Under the pieces are notes generated by a model. It made no database searches and was not told the origin of the DNA. It saw nothing but the letters and a program-made list of their open reading frames with translations. This document shows, in pieces, positions 6,190 through 13,870 of a stretch of DNA of 14,479 nt. The position numbers and the translations under genes are program-made. This DNA comes from Syntrophaceae bacterium UBA1062 (GTDB lineage Bacteria > Desulfobacterota > Desulfomonilia > UBA1062): contig DCDF01000016.1 in NCBI GenBank assembly GCA_002316295.1, positions 1-14,479 of the forward strand, given 5' to 3'. Every line of letters begins with the position of its first letter. The stretch's first letter is position 1.

Positions 6190-7344
6190 CTACCCGCCGA
6201 GCACGATCCTGGTCAGTATGGGCATGGCGACGAGAGCACCCATGGAGCTCCCCAGGTTGGCGAAGATGACCACGAGAAGGATCCTGGTCACAGGATTCTT
6301 CCACCAGCCGGCGAGATGGGTGATATCGTTCTGGATGGCTTCGAAATCGGAGACTTTCGGCTTTTTGATATATGCCTCGCTCAAGCCGGCAAACCAGCCG
6401 GCAGCCAGTGTCGGATTCAGGGAGGTAATGGGCGACGCCACGGCTGCTACAGCAACGGACAGAGGATGGGCGAATGCAGCGGCTGTGCCGATGGCGGCAA
6501 ACACGGCATTGCACAGCAGCCACCATTTGACCATTTCATACCCCTGCTCGGGGCTGCCGAAAAAAAATCCGGCGATGATGAGTGCAAGAATTGCGAGAGG
6601 TATGAACCATTTGAGCATCCCCTGCCTTTTCGCAGGAACATACTCCAGGGCGTCGATGTCTCCCGTCGGGTCTTTCAGCTGCCCGATGAGCCCCTCCATG
6701 TGGCCTGCTCCCACAACCGCCAGGACCCGTTTCCCTTTCAGATCGGCTATCTTGCGAGCCATGTAGGCGTCACGCTCGTCGATGAGCACCCTCTTGACAG
6801 TAGGGGCCTGCCTGGCCACCTCCTCGATTGTGCCGGTGAGCACATCTTTTTCCTTGAGCCTTTCGATCTCGTCCTCCTCGATATCTTCAACCGACAGAAT
6901 AGAGAACAGGGAAGAGAACAGGAGCTTGGCTTTTTCCCATGCACCGAGGGATCTCCATGCCCGCTGGAGCGTGAGCTGAATCGGCCTGTCCACGAGAGCC
7001 AGGGGGGTCCCCGTTTCTTCAGCCTCCTCAATGGCGATCCTCATCTCGTCACCTGGCTTAACGCCGAAACGCTCCCCGATCCGCTTCTGAAAGGAAGCCA
7101 TGACGAGGTTTGCGAACAGAAACAGGGTCTTCTTCTCCCTGATGACCTTGACGATGTCCATCTCCTGCCATCCCGAGGGGTTCTTCAGCACCTCGAATCT
7201 GTTCGGGCAGAGCTCGAGCGCGATCTCGTCCGGTCGGTATTCGCGTATTGCAGAGCGGACCTCGTCCACCGACACAAGGGATACATGAGCGGTTCCTACG
7301 ATCATGACTTCTTTATCCGGCAGCTCTATCCGTTCAATGGGCAT
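6190..7344 (-). CDS. TraB/PrgY (GumN-related) family membrane protein
   Basis: This 384-residue protein has an N-terminal TraB domain and a C-terminal membrane part. The family's conserved residues are present: GTAHVS (17-22), ELCPNRF (44-50), ERD (190-192) and GAGHMEG (212-218). The EAEETGTPLALVDRPIQLTL segment (107-126) is also typical. At least three to four hydrophobic segments follow (about 246-263, 275-305, 311-325 and 355-375). PrgY of Enterococcus limits pheromone signalling, and the fold is related to metal-dependent TIKI/GumN proteins, but the role in Gram-negative bacteria is not settled. The start is taken at ATG 7344 just before the conserved region; an in-frame TTG at 7383 would add 13 residues, and neither start has a good ribosome site. 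It lies 96 bases behind the nitroreductase on the same strand and may be read from the prfB operon. Confidence 0.88.
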   Translation of the reverse strand: MPIERIELPDKEVMIVGTAHVSLVSVDEVRSAIREYRPDEIALELCPNRFEVLKNPSGWQEMDIVKVIREKKTLFLFANLVMASFQKRIGERFGVKPGDEMRIAIEEAEETGTPLALVDRPIQLTLQRAWRSLGAWEKAKLLFSSLFSILSVEDIEEDEIERLKEKDVLTGTIEEVARQAPTVKRVLIDERDAYMARKIADLKGKRVLAVVGAGHMEGLIGQLKDPTGDIDALEYVPAKRQGMLKWFIPLAILALIIAGFFFGSPEQGYEMVKWWLLCNAVFAAIGTAAAFAHPLSVAVAAVASPITSLNPTLAAGWFAGLSEAYIKKPKVSDFEAIQNDITHLAGWWKNPVTRILLVVIFANLGSSMGALVAMPILTRIVLGG

Positions 7345-7440
7345 GGTGCACCAGTGTATATATGGGAAGGGGCGGCAGGTCAAGCCGTACGACTGAAAGC
7401 ATCCGGATCATCCGGGATCGAAGAGAAGCCGAGATCCGGC

Positions 7441-7941
7441 TCATTTCCGGTAAAAGACGAGCTCGGAAACTGGCCTGCGCGCCGGAGCGCGGGGAGGCTT
7501 CCCGTCCGGATGCCCCACGGCGACGGCCGCCATGAACTCATAGGCATCGGGCGCCTGGAGAAGCGACTTGACCTCGGAGCCGCTCTTGAGAATCTCACCG
7601 AGCCACACGCCTCCGAGACCCGATTCATGAATGGCGAGCAGCATATTCTGAATGCAGGCGCCGATCGACTGGAGGTCCTTTGTCCAGTCATAGCCCGACG
7701 CCGTATCAAAGAACACGGCTATGATCACGTCTGCAGACCGGATGATTGCCCCGTAACGGGTGAGTGAAGCGAGCCTTTCCTTCACCCGTGCATCGCGGAT
7801 GACGGCGAAGCGCCACGGCTGGTTATTGAGCCCCGAGGGCGCCCATCTCGCCGCATCGAGTATCTCTTCCACCAGGTCATCGGAAACAGGCTCCCGCGTG
7901 AACCGGCGGATGCTCCTGCGCTGCCGTATGGCATCATGCAC
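7441..7941 (-). CDS. Nitroreductase-family FMN-dependent oxidoreductase
   Basis: This 166-residue protein belongs to the small nitroreductase-like flavoproteins, which use FMN and NAD(P)H and often have unknown natural substrates. The N-terminal FMN phosphate-binding motif is IRQRRSIRRF (residues 5-14), followed by APSGLNNQPWRF (34-45), the other hallmark. The GLGGVWLGEI segment (about 107-116) and AVAVGHPDGKPP (139-150) complete the fold. At 166 residues it is at the short end of the family. Translation begins at GTG 7941, overlapping the last eight bases of prfB with GGAAAG upstream, so it is the last tightly linked gene of the corC-lnt-prfB unit and is probably translationally coupled. The substrate cannot be named. 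Confidence 0.92.
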   Translation of the reverse strand: MHDAIRQRRSIRRFTREPVSDDLVEEILDAARWAPSGLNNQPWRFAVIRDARVKERLASLTRYGAIIRSADVIIAVFFDTASGYDWTKDLQSIGACIQNMLLAIHESGLGGVWLGEILKSGSEVKSLLQAPDAYEFMAAVAVGHPDGKPPRAPARRPVSELVFYRK

Positions 7942-9047
7942 TGTTCTTTCCTTCGGTCGCGCTCATGGCGAGAAAGGCATCCATGAAGTCCGTGATCTCT
8001 CCGTCCAGGACCGCATCCACGTTGCCTACCTCGAGGTCTGTCCGGTGGTCCTTGACCATCTGATAAGGCTGGAGCACGTAGGAACGTATCTGGGATCCCC
8101 ACGCGATCTCCTTCTTCTCCTTGAAGAATTCGTCCATGCGCTCCTTCTGCCTGGCCTCTTCGAGCTCATAGAGCTTGGAAGCCAGCAGTTTCATGGCAAA
8201 GGCCTTGTTCTTGTGCTGTGAGCGCTCGTTCTGGCACTGCACAACGATTCCCGTCGGGATATGCGTGATCCTCACGGCCGAGTCCGTCTTGTTCACATGC
8301 TGTCCCCCATGACCGGATGACCGGTAGGTGTCGATCCTCAAATCCTTTTCGTCGATCTTGATATCCACGGTCTGATCCACCTCAGGGGTGACCATCACGG
8401 ATGCGAACGACGTATGCCTGCGGCTGTTGGAGTCGTAGGGGGATATCCGCACGAGCCGGTGAACGCCGGTCTCTCCCTTGAGATATCCGAAGGCCCATTG
8501 CCCCTCCACTTCGATGGTAGCGCTCTTGATCCCCGCGGCCTCGTCGGAGAGGATATCGATGATCCGTGTCCTGAAGCCCTCCTTCTCCGCCCACCTGAGA
8601 TACATGCGAAGCAGCATTTCAGCCCAGTCCTGGGCCTCGAGCCCCCCCGCACCGGCGTGAATCTCCAGAAATGCGCTCTTGGGGTCGTCACGCCCGGAGA
8701 GAACATGGGTCTTTTCGATAGCGCCGAGGTTCTTGTTCAGAGCGGCGATAGTTTCCCTGATGTCCGCCGAAACCGCCTGCTCGTCTTCTTTTGCCAGATC
8801 CAGAAAAACCTGGAGATCGTCCCAGAGGGACGAAACCTTTTTCCAGCTGTCGAGGATATCGGTGATGCGGGACTTTTCCGACTGGATTTCGCGCGTCTTT
8901 ACCGGATCTTTCCAGACGCCGGGATCGGCGAGCTTTGCCTCCAGTTCTTCCAGACGCTCTTTCCTGCGGGGTATCTCAAAGATAACCTCGTACGTGTTCG
9001 AGCTTTTCCTCAATGAGATCAATTGCCTGCTGGTAGTCTCCGCTCAT
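7934..9047 (-). CDS. prfB: Peptide chain release factor 2 (RF2), with programmed +1 frameshift
   Basis: RF2 reads UGA and UAA stop codons and triggers peptide release. The gene starts at ATG 9047 (GAGGG just upstream) and encodes 23 residues ending RGYL, then TGA at 8978-8976. The site reads GAGG-T-TAT-CTT-TGA: slippery CTT, in-frame TGA and an SD-like GAGG just upstream, as in E. coli prfB. A +1 shift skips base 8978 and continues with EIPRRKERLEEL, giving about 370 residues. The catalytic GGQ is at 247-249 (SSGHGGQHVNKTDSAV). The stop-recognition tripeptide, usually SPF, is SPY (202-204, bases 8443-8435). The start of the second frame at 9022 seen without the shift is not the true start. 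It begins 12 bases after the lnt stop and overlaps the nitroreductase. Confidence 0.96.
8975..8990 (-). promoter_or_regulatory. Programmed ribosomal frameshift site in prfB
   Basis: Minus-strand order is GAGG (SD-like), then TAT, CTT, TGA, G. The in-frame TGA is decoded by RF2 itself, so low RF2 favours the +1 slip at CTT-T and raises RF2 production (known autoregulation). The frame before the site (RGYL) and after it (E-x-x-x-KERLEEL) both match RF2, which confirms the shift. Confidence 0.93.
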
Positions 9048-9059
9048 AGCCCTCAGCCA

Positions 9060-10520
9060 TTAGCACCCATGGCGGCGCCTTGTCAATGCCGCAATGAGAG
9101 AAAAACCCGTCCAGAGAAAGGCTGCGACCGGGCCGAATCTGGTGTAGAAGGTCTTTTCATGGATAGGGGCGATGTCCGCAGTGATGAAGCCTTCCTTCAG
9201 GAGCCCGATCTCCTGCACGATCTCTCCCGCCGGGCTTATGATGGCGGATATCCCGTGGTTCACCGGCCTGAGCAGCCACCGCCTGCTCTCCACCGCCCGG
9301 AAGCTCGCCATCATGAGGTGCTGCTCTGGAGTCGACCAGGTCTTGAACCATGCATCGTTGGAAGCGTTGACCAGGAAAGCGGCTCCTTCATTGCAGAGAT
9401 CCCTGGCCAGGCCCGGGAAGATGCTCTCGAAGCAGATCAGCACCCCGACATCTCCGATGGGGCTCGCCTTTTGCGCGGGCGAGAAATTGCCCACCCCGCC
9501 GGTAAGGCTGCCGAAATAGGGCTCGATCAGGCCTGCCAGCGGCAGATATTCGCCGAAAGGCACCAGATGCACCTTGGCGTAGTACCCCTCGATCCTCCCC
9601 CTGTGGAGCAGCCACATCCGGTTGTAGTACTTTCCATCTTCATAGGCAGGGCTTCCCACCAGGAGCTTCACGTCGAGCGATCTGCTCAGGTCCAGAATCC
9701 GCGGGGTGTATTCCCACTGCTGAAAAAGGTAGAACGGACAGGATGTCTCCGGCCACGCCACGAGCTCGGCCCCCCGCTCCACCGCAGACAGGGTCAGGCG
9801 CTCATAGGTTTCGATGGTGGGGGCGATCTTTTCGCGAAGCCATTTCTCATCCTGAGGCACGTTGGCCTGGACGACCGCCGCCTTCAAGGGCTCCCCTTGG
9901 ACGGGCAGGTGCTCCATCCTCCAGGCCCCCCAGACGGTGCATGCCGCAATCACGAGCGCGCCGATCGCAAGGTGCGTGTACTGCTTTCTCCTGAGAGTCT
10001 GATACAGGGCCACATTGCCCATGAGCACAAGTCCGCTTATGAGATACACCCCTCCGACTTCCGCGATCTGGATGAACGGCTTGAAGGGAAACTGGGTGTA
10101 TCCCATGAGGGTCCAGGGAAACCCTGAGAACGGCACGTACGACCGGATGAGCTCCAGCATGACCCACAGCCCGGGCACGGTGACGAATGCCCACCGGGAT
10201 CGGATGAGCCCGGCGGAAAGCCAGACGAACACCCCGAAGTAGATCGAGAGATACAGCAGGAGGAGAAAGAGCAGAACCGCGGCCGGAAGCAGGCTCATGC
10301 CTCCGTAGGTCTCCATCACATAGGCGATCCAGTAGAGAATGCCCGCCCAGGCGACGAAGCCTGCCGCCATCCCGTGGAAAACTCTCTCGGCAGGGCGCGC
10401 TTCCTCCATGAGATACAGCAGGGGGACAGCCCATACCCATGCCAGGGGCCAGAGGTTGTATGACGGAAACGATAAGGCGCAGAGCACTCCCGCGGTCAAC
10501 GCGAGGAACAGTCTGTTCAA
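9060..10520 (-). CDS. lnt: Apolipoprotein N-acyltransferase
   Basis: Lnt adds the third acyl chain to the N-terminal Cys of lipoproteins in the inner membrane, the last step of lipoprotein maturation. The 486-residue protein has an N-terminal membrane region of several helices (about 1-200, including VPFSGFPWTLMGYTQ) and a periplasmic nitrilase-like domain (about 210-450), then a final helix (~463-480). The catalytic triad is visible: Glu258 in AWPETS, Lys316 in YYAKVHLVPFGEYLP and Cys363 in VLICFESIFP. NASNDAWF and HLMMASFRAVESRRWLLRPVNHGIS are further conserved blocks. The start is TTG 10520 with AAGGAA upstream, overlapping the CorC-like stop (TTGA), so translation is coupled. The corC-lnt neighbourhood is common in proteobacteria. 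Confidence 0.97.
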   Translation of the reverse strand: MNRLFLALTAGVLCALSFPSYNLWPLAWVWAVPLLYLMEEARPAERVFHGMAAGFVAWAGILYWIAYVMETYGGMSLLPAAVLLFLLLLYLSIYFGVFVWLSAGLIRSRWAFVTVPGLWVMLELIRSYVPFSGFPWTLMGYTQFPFKPFIQIAEVGGVYLISGLVLMGNVALYQTLRRKQYTHLAIGALVIAACTVWGAWRMEHLPVQGEPLKAAVVQANVPQDEKWLREKIAPTIETYERLTLSAVERGAELVAWPETSCPFYLFQQWEYTPRILDLSRSLDVKLLVGSPAYEDGKYYNRMWLLHRGRIEGYYAKVHLVPFGEYLPLAGLIEPYFGSLTGGVGNFSPAQKASPIGDVGVLICFESIFPGLARDLCNEGAAFLVNASNDAWFKTWSTPEQHLMMASFRAVESRRWLLRPVNHGISAIISPAGEIVQEIGLLKEGFITADIAPIHEKTFYTRFGPVAAFLWTGFSLIAALTRRRHGC

Positions 10521-11371
10521 GATTCCTTCCTTGCCGGTGGGCGGACGATGAGCTTTGATATCCTCTTCTTGTCCGCATCGGCGATCTCAAAAAGAAACCC
10601 TTCGTATTCCATGGTTTCTCCGGATTCGGGTATCCGCTCCATCCGGCAGGTGATGAACCCGCCGATGGTGTCGTAATTGCCCTCGGGGATCTCCACCCCG
10701 AACTCCTCGGAAAACTCGTCGATGGAGAGCCTGGGGTCTACGGCGTACACGCCGTCTCCCTCCTCGACAATCTCCTCCTCACCGGCCGCATCGTCTTCGC
10801 CCACAATATCACCGATGATTTCCTCCACGACATCCCCGATGGTGAGGAGCCCGTCCACATTCCCGTATTCATCGATCACGATGGCCATCTTCGGCCGTTT
10901 TTCCCTGAACTCCTTGAGAAGATCGATGAGTTTCTTACCCTCGGGAACGAAATACGGGGGATGCATCAGTGCGCGGACATCCTTGGGCCTGTCCTTCACA
11001 TTCCAGTATTTCAGGACATCTTTTGCGTGAACCACTCCGATGATGTTGTCGAGGTTTTCTTCATAGATGGGAATCCTCGAGCAGCCTTCCCGTGAAAAGA
11101 CCTCGATGAGGTCGTCGAGCGATGAAGACGCTTCGAGGGCCACCATATCGATCTTGGGCACCATGATCTCATGGACCATGGTATCTTTCAGGACGATAAT
11201 GTTGTGGATCATGTCGCCCTGGTCTTCGTCGATGATTCCCTTTTCTTCCACCTCGTCGAGGATCTTTTCTATTTCTTCCTTGGTATCCCGCGAGGATTTC
11301 TCTCCTGTCAGCAGGGCCCACAACCGCTTCAGATAACTGATGCTATCTTGGTTATCGTCGTTACTCTCCAA
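10517..11371 (-). CDS. corC: CorC/HlyC-family CBS-domain protein
   Basis: This 284-residue soluble protein has an acidic N-terminal segment, two CBS domains (about 66-125 and 132-190; HEIMVPKIDMVAL, SREGCSRIPIYEENLDNIIG, then EKRPKMAIVIDEYGNVDGLLT) and a C-terminal CorC_HlyC transporter-associated domain (about 205-280, ending KRISKLIVRPPA). E. coli CorC (YbeX) was tied to magnesium/cobalt efflux and later to ribosome function. The DUF21 membrane domain of larger relatives is absent, typical for the lnt-linked form. The start is TTG 11371, because AAGGAG lies six bases upstream; an in-frame TTG at 11404 has no such site. It is the first gene of the operon with lnt (stop and start overlap), prfB and the nitroreductase. 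Confidence 0.92.
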   Translation of the reverse strand: MESNDDNQDSISYLKRLWALLTGEKSSRDTKEEIEKILDEVEEKGIIDEDQGDMIHNIIVLKDTMVHEIMVPKIDMVALEASSSLDDLIEVFSREGCSRIPIYEENLDNIIGVVHAKDVLKYWNVKDRPKDVRALMHPPYFVPEGKKLIDLLKEFREKRPKMAIVIDEYGNVDGLLTIGDVVEEIIGDIVGEDDAAGEEEIVEEGDGVYAVDPRLSIDEFSEEFGVEIPEGNYDTIGGFITCRMERIPESGETMEYEGFLFEIADADKKRISKLIVRPPARKES

Positions 11372-11406
11372 GAAAAACTCCTTTTCATGTAGAATGAAGC
11401 TCAATT

Positions 11407-11434
11407 ATTATCTCAAACATTCCATTGAAGTCAA
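11407..11434 (-). promoter_or_regulatory. Sigma-70 promoter of the corC-lnt-prfB-nitroreductase operon
   Basis: On the minus strand TTGACT (11434-11429) and GATAAT (11412-11407) are each one base from consensus and are separated by 16 bases. The start would be near 11400, about 29 bases before the TTG start at 11371, with the AAGGAG site in between. Confidence 0.7.
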
Positions 11435-11577
11435 CCGACCGAAAAACATCTTAAAAAGGCCGGAAGACAAAAAAGACAGCGGCCGGAATTCCTATTCCAT
11501 TCTTGTGCCAGCCGTTGTATCGTCCTATTTTCTATGGTAAGAAAACCAAAAATATTCCCCGCCATAGGAGAGAGGTC

Positions 11578-12417
11578 ATGGGACAATACACCTTTACCGG
11601 CACCGGCACCTATGTTCTCGACAGTGAGCTCTCGAAGATCGTCAATGCGAGCATCGCACTGGAAATGCCCCTGCTCATCAAGGGAGAGCCGGGCACGGGC
11701 AAGACCCTGCTGGCACACGCCATCGCGGAAAATCTCGGAATGCCCCTGATCGTCCTCAATGTCAAATCCAGCATGAAGGCCGTGGATGCCCTCTACCAGT
11801 ACGACACGCTCACACGCCTCAACGACAGCAGGTTCGGGGACTCAAACCGCAACGTGAGCAATATCGAAGACTATATCAAGATGGGCAAGATAGGCCAGGC
11901 ATTTGTCTCGGACGTGAAAACCGTGCTGCTGATCGACGAGATCGACAAGGCGGACACCGACTTCCAGGACGACCTTCTGGACGTGCTCGACCAGATGTCA
12001 TTCGATATCATCGAGATCGACAAGACCATCCGGGCGAAGAACCGGCCCATCATCATCATTACCTCCAATGCGAAGAAAGACCTCTCGGATCCGTTCCTGG
12101 GCAGATGCGTGTTTCACCACATCGCCTTTCCCGACCCCGAGATGATGCGCAAGATCGTGAGCGCCCATTACCCCGAACTGGACAAGAACATTTCGGATGC
12201 CTGCGTAGAGGCCTTCTACCGGCTGAGGAACATCCGCGGCATCGAGAAGAAGCCGGCCACCAGGGAGCTCATCAACTGGATACGGATCCTGCTGATGGAC
12301 AAGAGCTTCGATCCGAAGCACCTGGCGAGGAACAATGTGCCGTTTCTCGGGGTGCTCTTCAAGAAGAGCGAAGACTACCATATTCTCCAGAAACAGCTCG
12401 GAGGCTCGTACCGGTAG
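11578..12417 (+). CDS. MoxR-type AAA+ ATPase
   Basis: This 279-residue AAA+ ATPase belongs to the MoxR group, chaperone-like motors that usually work with a vWA partner to activate or insert cofactors into target proteins. Motifs are Walker A GEPGTGKT (36-43), Walker B VLLIDEIDKAD (116-126), sensor 1 IITSN (Asn164) and an arginine-finger candidate in DPFLGRCVFH (Arg176). The C-terminal lid region includes KKPATRELINWIRILL. Translation starts at ATG 11578, fixed by AGGAGAGAGG upstream. The vWA gene follows after 12 bases, so the two form an operon. Subfamily (PA2707-like, APE2220-like and so on) cannot be settled by eye. The target is unknown, as no dehydrogenase or other client is in the window. 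Confidence 0.93.
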   Translation: MGQYTFTGTGTYVLDSELSKIVNASIALEMPLLIKGEPGTGKTLLAHAIAENLGMPLIVLNVKSSMKAVDALYQYDTLTRLNDSRFGDSNRNVSNIEDYIKMGKIGQAFVSDVKTVLLIDEIDKADTDFQDDLLDVLDQMSFDIIEIDKTIRAKNRPIIIITSNAKKDLSDPFLGRCVFHHIAFPDPEMMRKIVSAHYPELDKNISDACVEAFYRLRNIRGIEKKPATRELINWIRILLMDKSFDPKHLARNNVPFLGVLFKKSEDYHILQKQLGGSYR

Positions 12418-12429
12418 GGGCAGGCCGCC

Positions 12430-13623
12430 ATGTTCATCGAGTTCTTCTACCTTCTCAGACAAAAGGGGCTTCCGATCTCGCCGTCCGGATTCCTGCGCCT
12501 CCAGGACGCGCTTCATCAGGGCCTCATAACCTCGCTGGAGGATTTTTACTGCATATCGCGCGCCGTCATGATCAAGTCCGAACGCCATTTCGATCTCTAC
12601 GACCGCGTCTTTGCGCACTACTTCACCGGCGCGGAACTGAGCGAGGACATCAGCGCCGAGATCGAGCTCGCGATCCAGGCCATGCTGGAGGAATGGCTCA
12701 AGGATCCGAAGATGATGGCGGATTTCCTGGGAATCGACGAGGAGGCACTGAAGAGGCTCTCGCCCGAGGAGCTGGAGGACTACTTCCGCAAGCGGCTCGA
12801 AGACCAGACGGAGCGGCACGACGGGGGAAACCGTTGGATCGGCACCGGCGGAACCTCTCCGGTGGGCCACTCCGGCTATCATCCGGGAGGAATGCGGGTG
12901 GGCGGTGCCTCACAGCACAAATCCGCCGTCAAGGTGGCCCTGGACCGTCGGTACAAGGACTACACCGAGGATACGAGGCTCGGGCCCTCGCAGATTTCTG
13001 AGGCCATGAGAAGGCTCAGGCACATGCAGCCCACAGGCCCGAAAGACTCGCTGAACATCGACAAGACCATCGTTGAGACCATGAAGAATGCGGGCGAGAT
13101 CGAGATCGTGTTCGACCGCTCCATGAGGGACAAGCTGAAAGTCATCCTCATGATCGACAACGGCGGGTTCTCCATGGACCCGTACATCAACGTGGTCCAG
13201 GTGCTCTTCAACCATGCGAAGAACCAGTTCAAGGACCTGAAGATTTTCTACTTCCACAACACCATCTATTCTCATGTGTGGGAAGACCCCACCAGGCAGT
13301 ACAAGGTGGTGTTTCTGGAAGAATTCGCCCGGTACGATCCGCAGACCAGGCTCATCATCGTGGGAGACGCATCCATGGCGCCCTACGAGCTCTTCAGCCG
13401 CAACGGCAGCATCTACTATGCGAGCCAGTCCGGCGAGCCGAGTATAAAGCGGTTAGAATATCTTGCCAAAACATTCAAACATAGTGTATGGCTCAATCCG
13501 AAATATGCGTACACATGGCCCCACACCCAGACCATCGAGGCCATCGGGGAGATATTCCCCATGTTCGAGATAACCCTCGGCGGGCTGGAGAAGGCCGTCG
13601 AACGGCTGACGGCCAGGCATTAA
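12430..13623 (+). CDS. vWA-domain protein, CoxE/COG3825-like, MoxR partner
   Basis: This 397-residue protein pairs with the MoxR ATPase. The N-terminal part (1-125; LITSLEDFYCISRAVMIKSE and RHFDLYDRVFAHYFTG) matches conserved stretches of CoxE-like vWA proteins. A Gly-rich, flexible linker follows (131-165, GGNRWIGTGG ... HPGGMRVGG), then a VALDRRYKDYTEDTRLGPSQ block and the vWA domain (about 235-395). The metal site normally DxSxS is DNGGFS (D243, S248), a form I recall from this family as DxGGxS. IIVGDASMAPYEL (309-321) is another conserved block. It starts at ATG 12430, 12 bases after the ATPase stop. With no signal peptide or membrane helix it should be cytoplasmic. The tRNA-Arg gene starts 7 bases after its stop. 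Confidence 0.88.
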   Translation: MFIEFFYLLRQKGLPISPSGFLRLQDALHQGLITSLEDFYCISRAVMIKSERHFDLYDRVFAHYFTGAELSEDISAEIELAIQAMLEEWLKDPKMMADFLGIDEEALKRLSPEELEDYFRKRLEDQTERHDGGNRWIGTGGTSPVGHSGYHPGGMRVGGASQHKSAVKVALDRRYKDYTEDTRLGPSQISEAMRRLRHMQPTGPKDSLNIDKTIVETMKNAGEIEIVFDRSMRDKLKVILMIDNGGFSMDPYINVVQVLFNHAKNQFKDLKIFYFHNTIYSHVWEDPTRQYKVVFLEEFARYDPQTRLIIVGDASMAPYELFSRNGSIYYASQSGEPSIKRLEYLAKTFKHSVWLNPKYAYTWPHTQTIEAIGEIFPMFEITLGGLEKAVERLTARH

Positions 13624-13630
13624 CACATGT

Positions 13631-13707
13631 GCGCCCGTAGCTCAGTTGGATAGAGCGTAGGCCTCCGGAGCCTAAGGCCACAGGTTCAATTCCTGTCGGG
13701 CGCACCA
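13631..13707 (+). tRNA. tRNA-Arg, anticodon CCG
   Basis: A full cloverleaf is visible: acceptor GCGCCCG/CGGGCGC, D-stem GCTC/GAGC, anticodon stem TAGGC/GCCTA with loop CTCCGGA (anticodon CCG at 13665-13667, reading CGG), and T-stem ACAGG/CCTGT with TTCAATT. Discriminator A and an encoded CCA close the gene at 13707. It follows the vWA stop by 7 bases, so it may be cut from the same transcript. No attachment-site repeat was seen downstream. Confidence 0.97.
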
Positions 13708-13753
13708 CCCGTTATCTTCGATTACCGACCATCGGGATGCCCTTTCTCCTGGA

Positions 13754-13777
13754 CTCCCGGAAGCGGCGTTCTGGGAG
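13754..13777 (+). terminator. Hairpin downstream of tRNA-Arg
   Basis: CTCCCGGAA and TTCTGGGAG form a 9-bp stem (one G-T pair) with loop GCGGCG, 46 bases after the tRNA. No T-run follows, so termination is only possible, not shown. The rest of 13708-13870 holds nothing I can name. Confidence 0.3.
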
Positions 13778-13870
13778 GGGTCGATGCACCGGAGGGCAGG
13801 CCTGGGCGTGCTCCCGTCATCGTGCGGGCGTGTCCGCAGCTCCACGGGGCGTCAAGAAGATCATCATGCA

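Noticed and set aside
6025..7767. 580-codon open frame on the plus strand
   Set aside because: It lies antisense to the TraB-family gene and the nitroreductase, both of which have clear motifs. The translation is compositionally odd (rich in His, Gly, Pro, Arg) with no recognisable domain; long antisense frames are expected in GC-rich genes.
8679..10127. 482-codon open frame on the plus strand
   Set aside because: Antisense to prfB and lnt, no recognisable domain, no ribosome site; a GC-driven shadow frame.
11459..11491. GGCCGGAA occurring twice about 22 bases apart in the corC/moxR divergent region
   Set aside because: Only two short copies in GC-rich DNA with no further periodicity; likely chance.
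11503..11577. N-terminal extension of the MoxR ATPase and a possible promoter TTGTGC-N17-TATTTT before it
   Set aside because: The extension has no ribosome site, whereas AGGAGAGAGG precedes ATG 11578. The hexamers match consensus poorly, so I did not list a promoter.
11998..12882. 294-codon open frame on the minus strand
   Set aside because: Antisense to the MoxR and vWA genes, whose motifs are intact across the same bases.
13708..13870. Search for an integration scar (attachment repeat, integrase) next to tRNA-Arg
   Set aside because: No repeat of the tRNA 3' end and no integrase-like frame is visible within the window.
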